Assembly (NCBI GenBank): GCA_017546505.1
Contig: JAFYWV010000122.1
Coordinates: 1-64,000, forward strand
Direction: 5' to 3'
DNA: 64,000 bases
Source: Bacteroidaceae bacterium
GTDB taxonomy: Bacteria; Bacteroidota; Bacteroidia; Bacteroidales; Bacteroidaceae
The notes beneath the pieces were generated by a model. The model ran no database searches. It had not been told where the DNA came from and was given only the letters and a program-made list of their open reading frames with translations. Position numbers and translations under genes: made by a program. Below are positions 17,945 through 26,778 of this stretch, piece after piece (within the stretch, counting starts at the first letter, position 1; every line of letters begins with the position of its first letter).

Positions 17945-19239
17945 AAAACCGCATATTAGGCAGCATTCTGTTGCTCACACTCCTGTTCATTACCACTTCG
18001 GTTGCTCAAGCACAAGGAAACACCATAGAAAGCCTGCGCAACAAGGCCAACACCTTACGCAAGGAGATTAAAGAGAAAGAAACAATTCTGATGTCGTCAC
18101 AAAAGGACATCAACAGCAGATTGAACAATCTGAAAATCATAACAGCCAAGATTGGCGAATACAAGAGTCTCGTTGATTTGTTGCAAAAAGAGGTCGGTGC
18201 GTTAGACAACAAGATGGCACTCGTCGACAAAGAGATTAAAGCACTTGACAAGGATATATCGGATAAGGAGAAAAGCGTCGAAATCTCTCGCTCCGAATAT
18301 GCCGAGGCACTGCGCAAGGCGCGCAAATACTGTAATTTCGAAAACAAGATGTTGTTTGTATTTTCGGCAGACGACTTCAACAAAATGGCACGTCGCTACA
18401 GATACGCAAACAGTTATATGGACGCGCACAAGGAACTTGCCGACAGCCTGAAAAAGAGAATTTCAGAACTGGAAACAAAGCAATGCGAACTAAAGACGAA
18501 ACGTGAAGAACTGGAAAACACACGTAATGAAAAGAGCATCACGCTGAAAGAGCAAGAGACCGAACGTGCAAAAATACAGAGGTTGGAAAAAGAGCAGAAA
18601 AACATTATCACAGGGCTGGAGAAAGAGAGAAAAAAGGTTCAGGCAGAGTTGAAAAAGCAACGCGACGCCTTGAACAAGCTGAATGCAGCCATAAAGCGCG
18701 AAGTAGAGAAAGTAATTGCCGCAGAGAAAGCCAAAGAGCAGAAAGCTGCTGCGGCCAACAAGAAGACTGAGACAAAGAGAGATGGCGTAGCATACAGTGG
18801 TGATGCCGGCATCGCAAAAATGTCGGGCTCATTCCTGAGCAACAAGAAGAAAATGCCTATTCCAATAACCGGAGCATATCTGCTTGTCGACAAGTTCGGC
18901 GAAAGGAACGCTGTTGAAGGCAAGGGAAGCGTTATGATAAACAACGGCGGACTCACATTCAAAGGCACAAAGGGAGCGAAAGCCCGTTCAATTTTCGAGG
19001 GCACGGTCTCTACCGTCTTCCACCACAACGACTACACCTGTGTCCTGGTGCGCCACGGCAAGTACATATCGGTATACTGCAACGTGGAAAATGTACGTGT
19101 AAAGAGCGGAGATACAATAAAAGCCGGCGACACCATTGGCGATGTAGCAATCGACGCCGAGGACGGCAACCCGCGACTGCTGTTCCAGCTATATCACGAG
19201 AAGACACTTCTCAACCCGGCAGAATGGTTGAAGCTATGA
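17941..19239 (+). CDS. EnvC-like murein hydrolase activator (coiled coil plus degenerate LytM/M23 domain)
   Basis: A 432-residue exported protein: signal peptide (residues 1-23), two long coiled coils (about 25-110 and 155-270), then a LytM/M23-fold domain (about 310-432). The catalytic residues of active M23 enzymes are missing. The usual Y-x-H-L is YCNV, and the HLHFE motif is RLLFQLYHE. It is therefore likely a regulator of amidases, as EnvC is, and not a peptidase. Its ATG overlaps the stop of the DUF4292 gene. A strong terminator follows at once. Confidence 0.88.
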   Translation: MKNRILGSILLLTLLFITTSVAQAQGNTIESLRNKANTLRKEIKEKETILMSSQKDINSRLNNLKIITAKIGEYKSLVDLLQKEVGALDNKMALVDKEIKALDKDISDKEKSVEISRSEYAEALRKARKYCNFENKMLFVFSADDFNKMARRYRYANSYMDAHKELADSLKKRISELETKQCELKTKREELENTRNEKSITLKEQETERAKIQRLEKEQKNIITGLEKERKKVQAELKKQRDALNKLNAAIKREVEKVIAAEKAKEQKAAAANKKTETKRDGVAYSGDAGIAKMSGSFLSNKKKMPIPITGAYLLVDKFGERNAVEGKGSVMINNGGLTFKGTKGAKARSIFEGTVSTVFHHNDYTCVLVRHGKYISVYCNVENVRVKSGDTIKAGDTIGDVAIDAEDGNPRLLFQLYHEKTLLNPAEWLKL

Positions 19240-19276
19240 TAAGAAAAAAGCAGCGCTTTTGCTGCTTTTTCTTATC
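19238..19276 (+). terminator. Intrinsic terminator after the envC-like gene
   Basis: A 16-bp stem with one bulged A (arms 19238-19254 and 19261-19276), GCAGC/GCTGC at the top and an A-run/T-run base. It starts in the stop codon of the envC-like gene and closes the long ruvB-to-envC run. Confidence 0.8.
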
Positions 19277-19305
19277 ATTTTGACTCATTACAGACAAATA
19301 CCCGG

Positions 19306-19345
19306 CTTTCAGTTTTGAGCTTTCAATTTTCAGTTTTCAGCTTTA
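19306..19345. repeat. Low-complexity TTTCAG-type intergenic repeat, copy 1
   Basis: Degenerate units of CTTTCAG, TTTTGAG, CTTTCAA, TTTTCAG and TTTTCAG run up to and into the argD stop codon. A similar tract occurs at 46315-46350. Such tracts are frequent next to stop codons in Bacteroidales. Confidence 0.6.
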
Positions 19346-20473
19346 ACCTTTCACAAGCACCCTCTTGAACCTTGCTATAAATTCCCCGGCTTGTTCCATT
19401 GTCAATGTCAGCGGCGGCAACAGACGTATGGTATTTGTTCCGCTTACACCGGTGAAGACCCGTTCTTCAAATAGCAGCCTGCTGCGGATATCCTTGACCG
19501 GTTCATCGAACTCAATGCCAATCATCAGTCCCTGACCACGGACCTCTTTTATGCCATTGAGCTTCTTCAGTTCTTCGAGAAGATAGTTACCCACTACGTT
19601 CGCATTATCGAGCAGGTTCTCGGTCTCCATCACATCAAGCACAGCCTCAACAGCCGCACAGGCAAGATGGTTGCCGCCGAATGTTGTTCCCAGCTCACCA
19701 TACACGGCCCGGAATTTCGGACTTATCAGTACCACACCCACAGGGAAGCCGTTGCCGATACCTTTGGCTTGTGTGATTATATCGGGCTTAATGCCGGCCC
19801 ATTGGTGTGCAAAAAATTTTCCACTGCGTCCGCAGCCGCTCTGTATCTCATCAAGAATCAATGTCGTGTCGGTACTGTTGCACAACTGCTGCAACTGCTG
19901 CAGGAATGTCACTGACGGTATCTGTACACCACCGACACCCTGTATTCCCTCAATTATCACAGCTGTCACATCTCCCCTCTCTATCTCGGCACGCACAGCA
20001 TCTATGTCGCCCATCGCAACAAATGTAGTGTGCCCGGCGGCGTTGATTGGAGCAACAATCTTGGGGTTGTCAGTCACCTCGACAGCAAGCGAGGTACGGC
20101 CGTGAAAAGCCTTCTTGAAAGCTATGACACGTCTCTTGCCATTCTTGAACGAGGAGAGTTTCAGAGCATTCTCATTGGCCTCGGCACCGGAGTTTATGAA
20201 AAAGAGACTATAATCTTCGTAGCCGCTTATCTTTCCCAACTTGCAGGCCACACGCTGCTGCAGGGTGTTGACAACGGAGTTTGAATAGAAACCGAGCGTA
20301 GCCACCTGACGGGCTATCATCTCCACGTATCCTGGATGTGCGTGTCCAATGGATATTACGGCGTGTCCGCCATAGAGGTCGAGATACTCGTTACCTTTAT
20401 CATCCCACACTTTACAACCCTCGCCCCTTACAATATTTACATCAAAAAGCGGATAGACATCGTACAGATTCAT
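19343..20473 (-). CDS. argD: Acetylornithine (or succinylornithine) aminotransferase
   Basis: Class III PLP aminotransferase, 376 residues, that converts N-acyl-glutamate semialdehyde to N-acyl-ornithine. Visible motifs are the substrate and cofactor region FINSGAEANE, the PLP aspartate in LILDEIQSGCGRSG and the Schiff-base lysine in TQAKGIGNG. It is the last gene of the leftward arginine operon, 22 nt after argC. The acyl group used in this lineage (acetyl or succinyl) is unresolved. Confidence 0.94.
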   Translation of the reverse strand: MNLYDVYPLFDVNIVRGEGCKVWDDKGNEYLDLYGGHAVISIGHAHPGYVEMIARQVATLGFYSNSVVNTLQQRVACKLGKISGYEDYSLFFINSGAEANENALKLSSFKNGKRRVIAFKKAFHGRTSLAVEVTDNPKIVAPINAAGHTTFVAMGDIDAVRAEIERGDVTAVIIEGIQGVGGVQIPSVTFLQQLQQLCNSTDTTLILDEIQSGCGRSGKFFAHQWAGIKPDIITQAKGIGNGFPVGVVLISPKFRAVYGELGTTFGGNHLACAAVEAVLDVMETENLLDNANVVGNYLLEELKKLNGIKEVRGQGLMIGIEFDEPVKDIRSRLLFEERVFTGVSGTNTIRLLPPLTLTMEQAGEFIARFKRVLVKG

Positions 20474-20495
20474 TGTAATATACTTGATTTTTTTA

Positions 20496-21464
20496 TTAGA
20501 AAGCCGACGGTTTCAGTTGCAGACCAACAGTCTCGGCAAGACCGAAGAGCAGGTTCATATTGTGAACTGCCGTGCCGCTGGCACCCTTGAGCAGATTATC
20601 GATGACCGATGTTATCAACAGTTTGTCGCCGTGTTTCTCAAGGTGGATAAGACACTTGTTGGTGTTCACCACCTGTTTGAGGTCGAGCTGTCTTTCTACT
20701 ACGTGTGTAAATGAGTCGCGCTCGTAGTAGCTTGTATAGAGTTTGTACAAGGTCTCTATGTCGAGGTCGCACTTCACCACCAATGTCGCAAAAATTCCAC
20801 GGGGGAAACATCCACGGTATGGAATAAAGTCTATATTACCTGAAAAGTCGGGCTGCAGCTGCTTGATGCTCTGCATAATCTCGGGAATATGCTGATGCTC
20901 AAAAGGCTTATAAATACTTATATTATTGTCTCTCCAGCTATAGTGAGTGGTAGCCGACGGCTTTACACCCGCACCGGTACTGCCGGTTATGGCATTCACG
21001 GAGATATCTCCTTTCAACAGATGCTCCTTGGCCAATGGCAACAGTCCCAATTCAATGCAAGTGGCAAAGCAACCGGGGTTGGCCACGTAACGGCTTTTGC
21101 AAGTATTGCGACGGTTCAGTTCCGGCAAGCCATAGATAAAATCGTGTTCATTGCTTTTTATGCGGTAATCCATCGAGAGGTCGATTATCTTGAGTTCATC
21201 GGGCATAGCGTGGCTCTCAAGGAATTTACGGGTATCGCCGTGTGCTGTGCAGAAGAAGAGCAAGTCAATCTCTTCAAAAGGCATCTCGGCTGTAAAGACC
21301 AAATCAGTCTCTCCAAGCAACCCTTCGTGTACATCTGTTATGTAATTCCCGGCATTACTGCTGCTGTGAACGAACTTTATCTCAACTTCGGGGTGCATAA
21401 GCAACAGACGCAACAATTCTCCTGCTGTATATCCGGCACCACCAATAATTCCAACTTTTATCAT
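20496..21464 (-). CDS. argC: N-acetyl-gamma-glutamyl-phosphate reductase
   Basis: NADPH-dependent reductase of the arginine pathway, 322 residues. The N-terminal Rossmann motif GIIGGAGYTAGELLRLL and the catalytic cysteine in NPGCFATC are both present, as are the family motif HYSWRDNN and the C-terminal dimer region. The start ATG at 21464 is clear. It sits 66 nt after argG, with its own candidate promoter in that gap, and 22 nt before argD. Confidence 0.96.
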   Translation of the reverse strand: MIKVGIIGGAGYTAGELLRLLLMHPEVEIKFVHSSSNAGNYITDVHEGLLGETDLVFTAEMPFEEIDLLFFCTAHGDTRKFLESHAMPDELKIIDLSMDYRIKSNEHDFIYGLPELNRRNTCKSRYVANPGCFATCIELGLLPLAKEHLLKGDISVNAITGSTGAGVKPSATTHYSWRDNNISIYKPFEHQHIPEIMQSIKQLQPDFSGNIDFIPYRGCFPRGIFATLVVKCDLDIETLYKLYTSYYERDSFTHVVERQLDLKQVVNTNKCLIHLEKHGDKLLITSVIDNLLKGASGTAVHNMNLLFGLAETVGLQLKPSAF

Positions 21465-21505
21465 ATATATTAAAGAAATAGTTTAGAAGTTGTTTAACTC
21501 TTCCA

Positions 21506-21535
21506 CAAAGATATATTAAACTTCTAAATATCAAA
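21506..21535 (-). promoter_or_regulatory. Candidate internal promoter for argC-argD
   Basis: On the minus strand TTTG at 21535-21532 (overlapping the argG stop), an 18-nt spacer and TATCTTTG at 21513-21506, 42 nt before argC. The same gap holds a 10-bp inverted repeat (21482-21491 against 21519-21528). Confidence 0.45.
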
Positions 21536-22733
21536 TCTTTTCATCGGGATGATTTGCATAATATGCGCGCAAAGGTGTCGAAGTCACCTTTATGAACCCT
21601 TTTGCTTCGTCGGCAGTCCAACCCTTCTGCACCTCGCCATACTCACCCAGTTTGTTCTTCACCAAGTCATTAGGCGAGTCGACACCGACTGTCTCAAAAT
21701 GCTTGGGCATCAGTTTAAGGATTGCCGTACCTGTCACGTTGCGCTGCGAACTCTCAAGCATTGCCTCAATATCGCGCATAACCGGCTCAAGATACTGGCT
21801 CTCGTGCAGAAACATTCCATACCAGTTGGCAACCTGGTCCTTCCAATATTGCTGCCACTTGCTGAGTGTATACTTCTCAAGGAACTTGTGCGCAGCAATG
21901 ATGAGCATTGGAGCTGCAGCCTCAAAGCCCACACGCCCCTTGATGCCGATTATAGTGTCACCCACGTGCATATCACGCCCAATGCCATAAGGCGCACCAA
22001 TCTCCTCAACCTTCTGTATTGCCTTTATGGGGTCAACGAACACCTCACCGTTTACAGCCTTCAGTTCACCATTCTCGAACGTGAGGCGCAACTCCTCCTC
22101 GCCCTGTTTCTCAACCTGCTTCAAATATGCGCTGTCGGGCAGGCCCTGTGTCGAGTCCAGAATTTCACCACCGCAGATTGATGTACCCCAAAGACCTACG
22201 TTATAGGAATATTTGAGCTTTGCGAAATCGGCCTTGAAACCATTCTCATTAAGGTAGTTCACCTCAAATTCACGTGTAAGGGTCATATCACGTGTCAAAG
22301 TAATTATCTCCACTCCAGGTGCACACACCAGGAATGTCATATCAAAACGTATCTGGTCGTTTCCCGCACCCGTGGAACCGTGTGCTATGGCATCGGCTCC
22401 AATCTCGTTTGCATAACGTGCGATAGCCAACGCCTGGAAAATTCTTTCAGAGGACACAGAGATGGGGTAAGTGCCGTTACGCAGCACATTTCCATATATC
22501 ATATAACGCAGGCTCTTCTCATAATACTCCCGGGTCACATCAAGTGTCACATACTCCTTTGCGCCCAACTTATAGGCATTCTCTTCATTGAGTTTCAACT
22601 GCTCCGGGCTAAAACCACCGGTGTTTGCACAAGCGGCATACACCTCATAGCCCTTTTCCTTGGCAAGATACATCACTGTAAATGAGGTATCCAAGCCACC
22701 GCTAAAAGCAACAACAACCTTTTTCTTTTCCAT
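21531..22733 (-). CDS. argG: Argininosuccinate synthase
   Basis: Joins citrulline and aspartate using ATP, in the arginine pathway. It has 400 residues with the N-type ATP pyrophosphatase P-loop AFSGGLDTS near residue 10 and the citrulline/aspartate-binding stretch HGSTGAGNDQIRFD. The start is the ATG at 22733: the frame continues upstream for 45 codons but that part overlaps the stop of the GNAT gene and lacks family similarity. 23 nt separate it from the GNAT gene. Confidence 0.96.
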   Translation of the reverse strand: MEKKKVVVAFSGGLDTSFTVMYLAKEKGYEVYAACANTGGFSPEQLKLNEENAYKLGAKEYVTLDVTREYYEKSLRYMIYGNVLRNGTYPISVSSERIFQALAIARYANEIGADAIAHGSTGAGNDQIRFDMTFLVCAPGVEIITLTRDMTLTREFEVNYLNENGFKADFAKLKYSYNVGLWGTSICGGEILDSTQGLPDSAYLKQVEKQGEEELRLTFENGELKAVNGEVFVDPIKAIQKVEEIGAPYGIGRDMHVGDTIIGIKGRVGFEAAAPMLIIAAHKFLEKYTLSKWQQYWKDQVANWYGMFLHESQYLEPVMRDIEAMLESSQRNVTGTAILKLMPKHFETVGVDSPNDLVKNKLGEYGEVQKGWTADEAKGFIKVTSTPLRAYYANHPDEKI

Positions 22734-22756
22734 ATATAAAATCCATTTTTCTTTTT

Positions 22757-23320
22757 TTACTTTTTGCAGTGCTTCTCCGGGTCGTAAAGCATAGCAGTAC
22801 AGATACAATAACGACGCTCTGTGCGCAAAAGCACATCGTGATTTACACAACCCTGACAGCCTTTCCAAAAGGCATCGTCATCAGTCAGTTCGGAAAACGG
22901 CACAGGGACATATCCCAGTTCCGTATTAATCTTCATCACAGCACCTCCACTGGTCAATCCGAACAGTTTTGCATTGGGCCACATTTGGCGCGAGAGTTCA
23001 AAGGCTCTTTTTTTGATGCGTCTTGCCAAGCCGTGACCGCGAAATTTATCCTTTACAATAAGACCGGAGTTTGCCACATACTGTTTGTTGCCCCAACTCT
23101 CAATGTAGCAAAAGCCCGCAAATTCATCACCGGAGAGGGCTATTATTGCCTTACCCTCTTTCATCTTCTGCGCCACATACTCGTGTGTACGCTTTGCAAT
23201 ACCTGTGCCACGCACCTTCGCCGCAGCGCTGATTGTCTCAAGTATCTCGTCTACGAACTTCTCGTGAAAAGCACTTGCTACAATTATTTCAATACCATCA
23301 TTGCAAATCTCATTATCCAT
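22757..23320 (-). CDS. GNAT acetyltransferase in the arginine operon, probable N-acylglutamate synthase
   Basis: A 187-residue GNAT protein. The acyl-CoA loop is seen as KFRGHGLARRIKKRAFE near residue 100, preceded by the beta-strand GLIVKD. It is cysteine-rich at the C-terminus (GCQGCVNHD and CIC). It lies between argR and argG in a tight operon, 12 and 23 nt from its neighbours, so it most likely performs the first step, N-acylation of glutamate, in place of classical ArgA or ArgJ. The start is the ATG at 23320; a TTG at 23329 is a possible longer start. There is no amino-acid kinase domain, unlike E. coli ArgA. Confidence 0.75.
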   Translation of the reverse strand: MDNEICNDGIEIIVASAFHEKFVDEILETISAAAKVRGTGIAKRTHEYVAQKMKEGKAIIALSGDEFAGFCYIESWGNKQYVANSGLIVKDKFRGHGLARRIKKRAFELSRQMWPNAKLFGLTSGGAVMKINTELGYVPVPFSELTDDDAFWKGCQGCVNHDVLLRTERRYCICTAMLYDPEKHCKK

Positions 23321-23332
23321 TCCCTGCAACTA

Positions 23333-23815
23333 TTAAATGTTTGGAATTATGCTTCTTAATGCTCTTAGCACAGCGTTCCTTGTCGCATCCTCGGCAATCA
23401 CAAGTATCACTGTATCATCACCTGCTATTGTGCCCAAAATCTCGGGAAAGTCGTGGTTGTCAATGTGGTAGGCCAATGTGCCGGCATAGCTTGGCTTGGT
23501 ACGTATCACAGCCATATTACCCGAGAACTTTATCGACATAAAACCGCTTGCCTCTTGCGGTGTTGTCACAGGGCGTACATCTTCCTGTTTCGATTCGTGA
23601 CGATGCTGATGAGGACGTGTGAGCACATATCTGTATCGCCCTCGCAGACCAACGGTCTTCACTACGCGCAACTGATGAAGATCGCGCGACAATGTAGCCT
23701 GTGTCAATTTAAACCCCTCCTGTGCAAGCACATTCAACAGTTCCTCCTGTGAACCAATCTCTTGTGTAGACAAAATCAGGCGTATAGCATCAAGACGTGA
23801 ATTCTTTACTTTCAT
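23333..23815 (-). CDS. argR: Arginine repressor
   Basis: Arginine-responsive transcription factor, 160 residues. The N-terminal winged helix contains LTQATLSRDLHQLRVVK. The C-terminal oligomerisation and arginine-binding domain contains GTIAGDDTVILVI. The start is the ATG at 23815, matching the family N-terminus MKVKNSRLDAI; ten upstream codons are disregarded. It is the first gene of the argR-GNAT-argG-argC-argD operon, so it is likely autoregulated through the inverted repeat just upstream. Confidence 0.94.
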   Translation of the reverse strand: MKVKNSRLDAIRLILSTQEIGSQEELLNVLAQEGFKLTQATLSRDLHQLRVVKTVGLRGRYRYVLTRPHQHRHESKQEDVRPVTTPQEASGFMSIKFSGNMAVIRTKPSYAGTLAYHIDNHDFPEILGTIAGDDTVILVIAEDATRNAVLRALRSIIPNI

Positions 23816-23842
23816 AAATGTATATTTATTACTTTTGTATTG

Positions 23843-23871
23843 CAAATATAGGGATATTTAAATAATATCCC
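23843..23871 (-). promoter_or_regulatory. arg operon promoter with candidate operator
   Basis: TATATTTG on the minus strand (23850-23843) is the -7 element, 28 nt before argR. Directly behind it is a perfect 8-bp inverted repeat, GGGATATT at 23851-23858 and AATATCCC at 23864-23871, with a 5-nt AT centre. The position between -7 and -33 is where a repressor such as ArgR would block transcription. It does not closely match the E. coli ARG box. Confidence 0.5.
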
Positions 23872-23908
23872 CACTATTTTATGCATTTTTTCACATAATA
23901 AATAAAAA

Positions 23909-23936
23909 AATATGCAACTTTTAAAAGTTGCATATT
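23909..23936 (-). terminator. Terminator of the inositol-phosphate synthase gene
   Basis: A perfect 28-nt palindrome centred on CTTTTAAAAG. On the minus strand it is followed by a T-rich tract, and it lies 67 nt past the stop of the leftward gene. Confidence 0.7.
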
Positions 23937-24002
23937 CAAAAGGTATGCTATTCTGAATGCAGTGAAGAAGCTCAAAACAACAATGTCATTGAATTTTGCG
24001 CA

Positions 24003-25304
24003 TCAATCAAGTTCCTGGTCGGGCTCATAACCTGCAAATTCACGAATCTTGTTTTTAAGCATTGCAAACTGCTTGAAAAGGTCGTGTACAGGTTTTTTCC
24101 CGTCCTTGTGCAACGGCACTTTACTATAGAACGACAAGAATTCCTGAATGCCACACTCTCCGGCACGCAATGCAAGGTCACTGAAGAGAATAAGGTCAAG
24201 CACCAATGGAGCTGCCAATATAGAATCCCGACATAGGAAGTTAACCTTTATTGTCATTGGATACCCCATCCATCCGAAAATATCTATATTGTCCCAACTC
24301 TCTTTCTCATCACCGCGTGGAGGATAGTAATTGATACACACCTTGTGATACATATCCGAGTATAAATCGGGGTAGACCTCACTGTCGAGAATATTCTCCA
24401 AGGCCGAGACTTTGCTACGACGCTTGGTTTCAAAGTTATCCGGGTTATCAAGTACCATACCGTCACGGTTTCCAAGTATATTGGTAGAGAACCAGCCGGT
24501 AACTCCCAACTGACGGGTAAAGAAAGCCGGAGCGAGAACTGTCTTCATCATCGTCTGGCCACTCTTGAAATCCTTGCCGGCAATAGGCATTCCGGTCTCT
24601 GATGCAAGTTCCCACATTGCAGGAATATCTATAGAGAGATTAGGAGCTCCCATAACAAAAGGGCATCCTTCGCGCATAGCTGCGTATGCATAGCACATAC
24701 TGGGAGCTACATTTGCCACATCATTGTTTTTCATTGCGGCTTCAAAAGCCTTTAGGCTACCGTGTACATCATCGTTACGGGGGATAAACCTTTCGGTACT
24801 TGCAATCCATACAACAACTACACGGTCGCAACCGTTTGCCGATTTGAAGTTGCGTATATCCTCGCGTAACTGTTCCGAGAGTTCCCAGCGTGTTCCGCCA
24901 ACCTTAACGTTAGGCCCATCAATATTGCTTGTGTAGCTCTTGTCGAAGAGTGCCTTATATGGACGAATAACCCTCAGTTCATCCTTCACCGGTTCTATAT
25001 CCTGAGGCTTGAGAACAGCGGCCTTAATGGCTGCTTCATAGGCATCATCTTCATAGAGGTCCCAAGCGCCGAACACAATATCGTCAAGATTTGCAATGGA
25101 GACTAAATCTTTCACCTCTTTGTAACATTTTTCACGCCCACTGCCAACACGCATAACACCATTGCAAGCAAACGAACCGACAGGTTTAGAAAGCCCTTTG
25201 CGCGACATCAGCACACCAATGACAGCTGTTGTGGTAACAGCTCCCAATCCAACACACATCACACCCAGCTTACCTTCGGCCGGCTTTACTTTTATATCTT
25301 TCAT
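24003..25304 (-). CDS. Inositol-3-phosphate synthase (myo-inositol-1-phosphate synthase)
   Basis: NAD-dependent isomerase making inositol phosphate from glucose-6-phosphate. It has 433 residues, the shorter prokaryotic form. Motifs: N-terminal dinucleotide-binding VMCVGLGAVTTTAV, and the family-diagnostic AGKDFKSGQTMMKT near residue 245 with the catalytic lysine. In some Bacteroidetes the product feeds phosphatidylinositol and inositol-phosphoceramide synthesis, but here no CDP-alcohol phosphotransferase or phosphatase gene is adjacent. It is monocistronic with its own terminator. Confidence 0.93.
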   Translation of the reverse strand: MKDIKVKPAEGKLGVMCVGLGAVTTTAVIGVLMSRKGLSKPVGSFACNGVMRVGSGREKCYKEVKDLVSIANLDDIVFGAWDLYEDDAYEAAIKAAVLKPQDIEPVKDELRVIRPYKALFDKSYTSNIDGPNVKVGGTRWELSEQLREDIRNFKSANGCDRVVVVWIASTERFIPRNDDVHGSLKAFEAAMKNNDVANVAPSMCYAYAAMREGCPFVMGAPNLSIDIPAMWELASETGMPIAGKDFKSGQTMMKTVLAPAFFTRQLGVTGWFSTNILGNRDGMVLDNPDNFETKRRSKVSALENILDSEVYPDLYSDMYHKVCINYYPPRGDEKESWDNIDIFGWMGYPMTIKVNFLCRDSILAAPLVLDLILFSDLALRAGECGIQEFLSFYSKVPLHKDGKKPVHDLFKQFAMLKNKIREFAGYEPDQELD

Positions 25305-25414
25305 TTTTGAAAAATCTTTTGTTAAGCAAAATAATCACTTTTTATACAACTAACCTAAATATTTGCCTAATAGTTTTCAAAAACTATATTTTTCTTTAAA
25401 ACTTACTTTTACGG

Positions 25415-26758
25415 TCAAACCATAACCTCTTTCAATATCTCACTAACTGTGGGATGCGGAAAAACCGTGCGTTCAAGTTGTTCAACCGTAAAACCGCCTG
25501 CAATAGCCATACAGGCCGCACAGATGAACTCGCTTGAGGAGTTACCGAGTATATGCACACCCAAAATCTTACCATCGGCCGATACAACAGCTTTGCAAAG
25601 ACCCATAACACCCTCATTCTCAGCAACAAAACGCCCCGAGTATGTCATAGGCAATTTATGCACACGATACTCAACACCGGCAGCCGCAGCCTGCTCCTCG
25701 GTGAGCCCGACAGAAGCCATCTCTGGGTTTGTATACACCACCCCGGGGACTGCATTGTACTCCATAATATCCTTTACACCAAGAATGTGATTTACAGCAA
25801 CCTCGGCCTCACGACTTGCTGTATGCGCCAACATTGAGAAACCCGTCACGTCACCGGCCGCATATATGTTCGGGAGTGATGTCTGCATAACTTCATTCAC
25901 TTTTATTCCACGCTCAACATCTACAGCTATGTTTTCAAGACCATAACCTTTTAGCACAGGCCTGCGTCCAATGCTCATAAGAATCTTTTCAGCCTCGCAC
26001 TGCAACTCGCAGCCATCGGCATCAGTATAATGTACGACATTGCCCTCTATGCGTGTAACCTTACACTGCAAACAGAATTTGACACCACGTTTGGCATAAA
26101 TTCCGCGCAACATCTCGCTCACCTCCTTGTCCATTCCACCCAAAATCTCGGGCATCATCTCAATTACCGTCACAGGAATTCCCAGGCTGTTACACAAACT
26201 GGCAAACTCCATTCCGATTACACCGCCTCCAATGACCACAAGACTGGCAGGAAGTTCGTTCAGAGCAAGCATTTCACGGTTAGTGAGCACAGCATCATTA
26301 CCCTCAACGCCGGGAACTGGCGGTACAAAAGCCTCGCTTCCGGTGCAGATGAGCATTTTTTCAGCCTCGTAACATTGGCCATCGCACATTATTGCGACAC
26401 CGGTTGCATCACCACGCTCAATCACAGCCTCACCACGCACAACAGCAACGTTGGCAGCCTCCATTTTCATTTTTATTCCGGCAACCAGCTTGCGCACGAC
26501 TTTTGTTTTACGGTCGGCTATCTTTTTATACTCAAATGCAACCTCGCCGGCTGTAATGCCATATTTTTTACTACCCGTTGCGTGGTCGTACATCTTTGCA
26601 CTGTAAAGCAGTGTCTTTGTGGGTATGCAACCCTCGTTAAGACACACACCACCAAGTTCACGTTTCTCAAACAGGACAACATTCAACCCCGCCACAGCAG
26701 CCTTCTCCGCAGCCACATAACCCGCAGGACCACCTCCTATAATTGCCAAGTCGTACAT
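25415..26758 (-). CDS. lpdA: Dihydrolipoyl dehydrogenase
   Basis: FAD-dependent disulfide oxidoreductase, E3 of 2-oxo-acid dehydrogenase or glycine cleavage complexes. It has 447 residues: N-terminal FAD site IGGGPAGYVAAEKA, redox disulfide GGVCLNEGCIPTK (residues about 38-50), NAD site IGGGVIGMEFAS, second FAD motif IYAAGDVTG and the C-terminal catalytic His-Glu pair in HPTVSE. No E1 or E2 genes are in the window, so its partner complex is unknown. Confidence 0.95.
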   Translation of the reverse strand: MYDLAIIGGGPAGYVAAEKAAVAGLNVVLFEKRELGGVCLNEGCIPTKTLLYSAKMYDHATGSKKYGITAGEVAFEYKKIADRKTKVVRKLVAGIKMKMEAANVAVVRGEAVIERGDATGVAIMCDGQCYEAEKMLICTGSEAFVPPVPGVEGNDAVLTNREMLALNELPASLVVIGGGVIGMEFASLCNSLGIPVTVIEMMPEILGGMDKEVSEMLRGIYAKRGVKFCLQCKVTRIEGNVVHYTDADGCELQCEAEKILMSIGRRPVLKGYGLENIAVDVERGIKVNEVMQTSLPNIYAAGDVTGFSMLAHTASREAEVAVNHILGVKDIMEYNAVPGVVYTNPEMASVGLTEEQAAAAGVEYRVHKLPMTYSGRFVAENEGVMGLCKAVVSADGKILGVHILGNSSSEFICAACMAIAGGFTVEQLERTVFPHPTVSEILKEVMV

Positions 26759-26778
26759 AAGAATAAATTATATATAAC

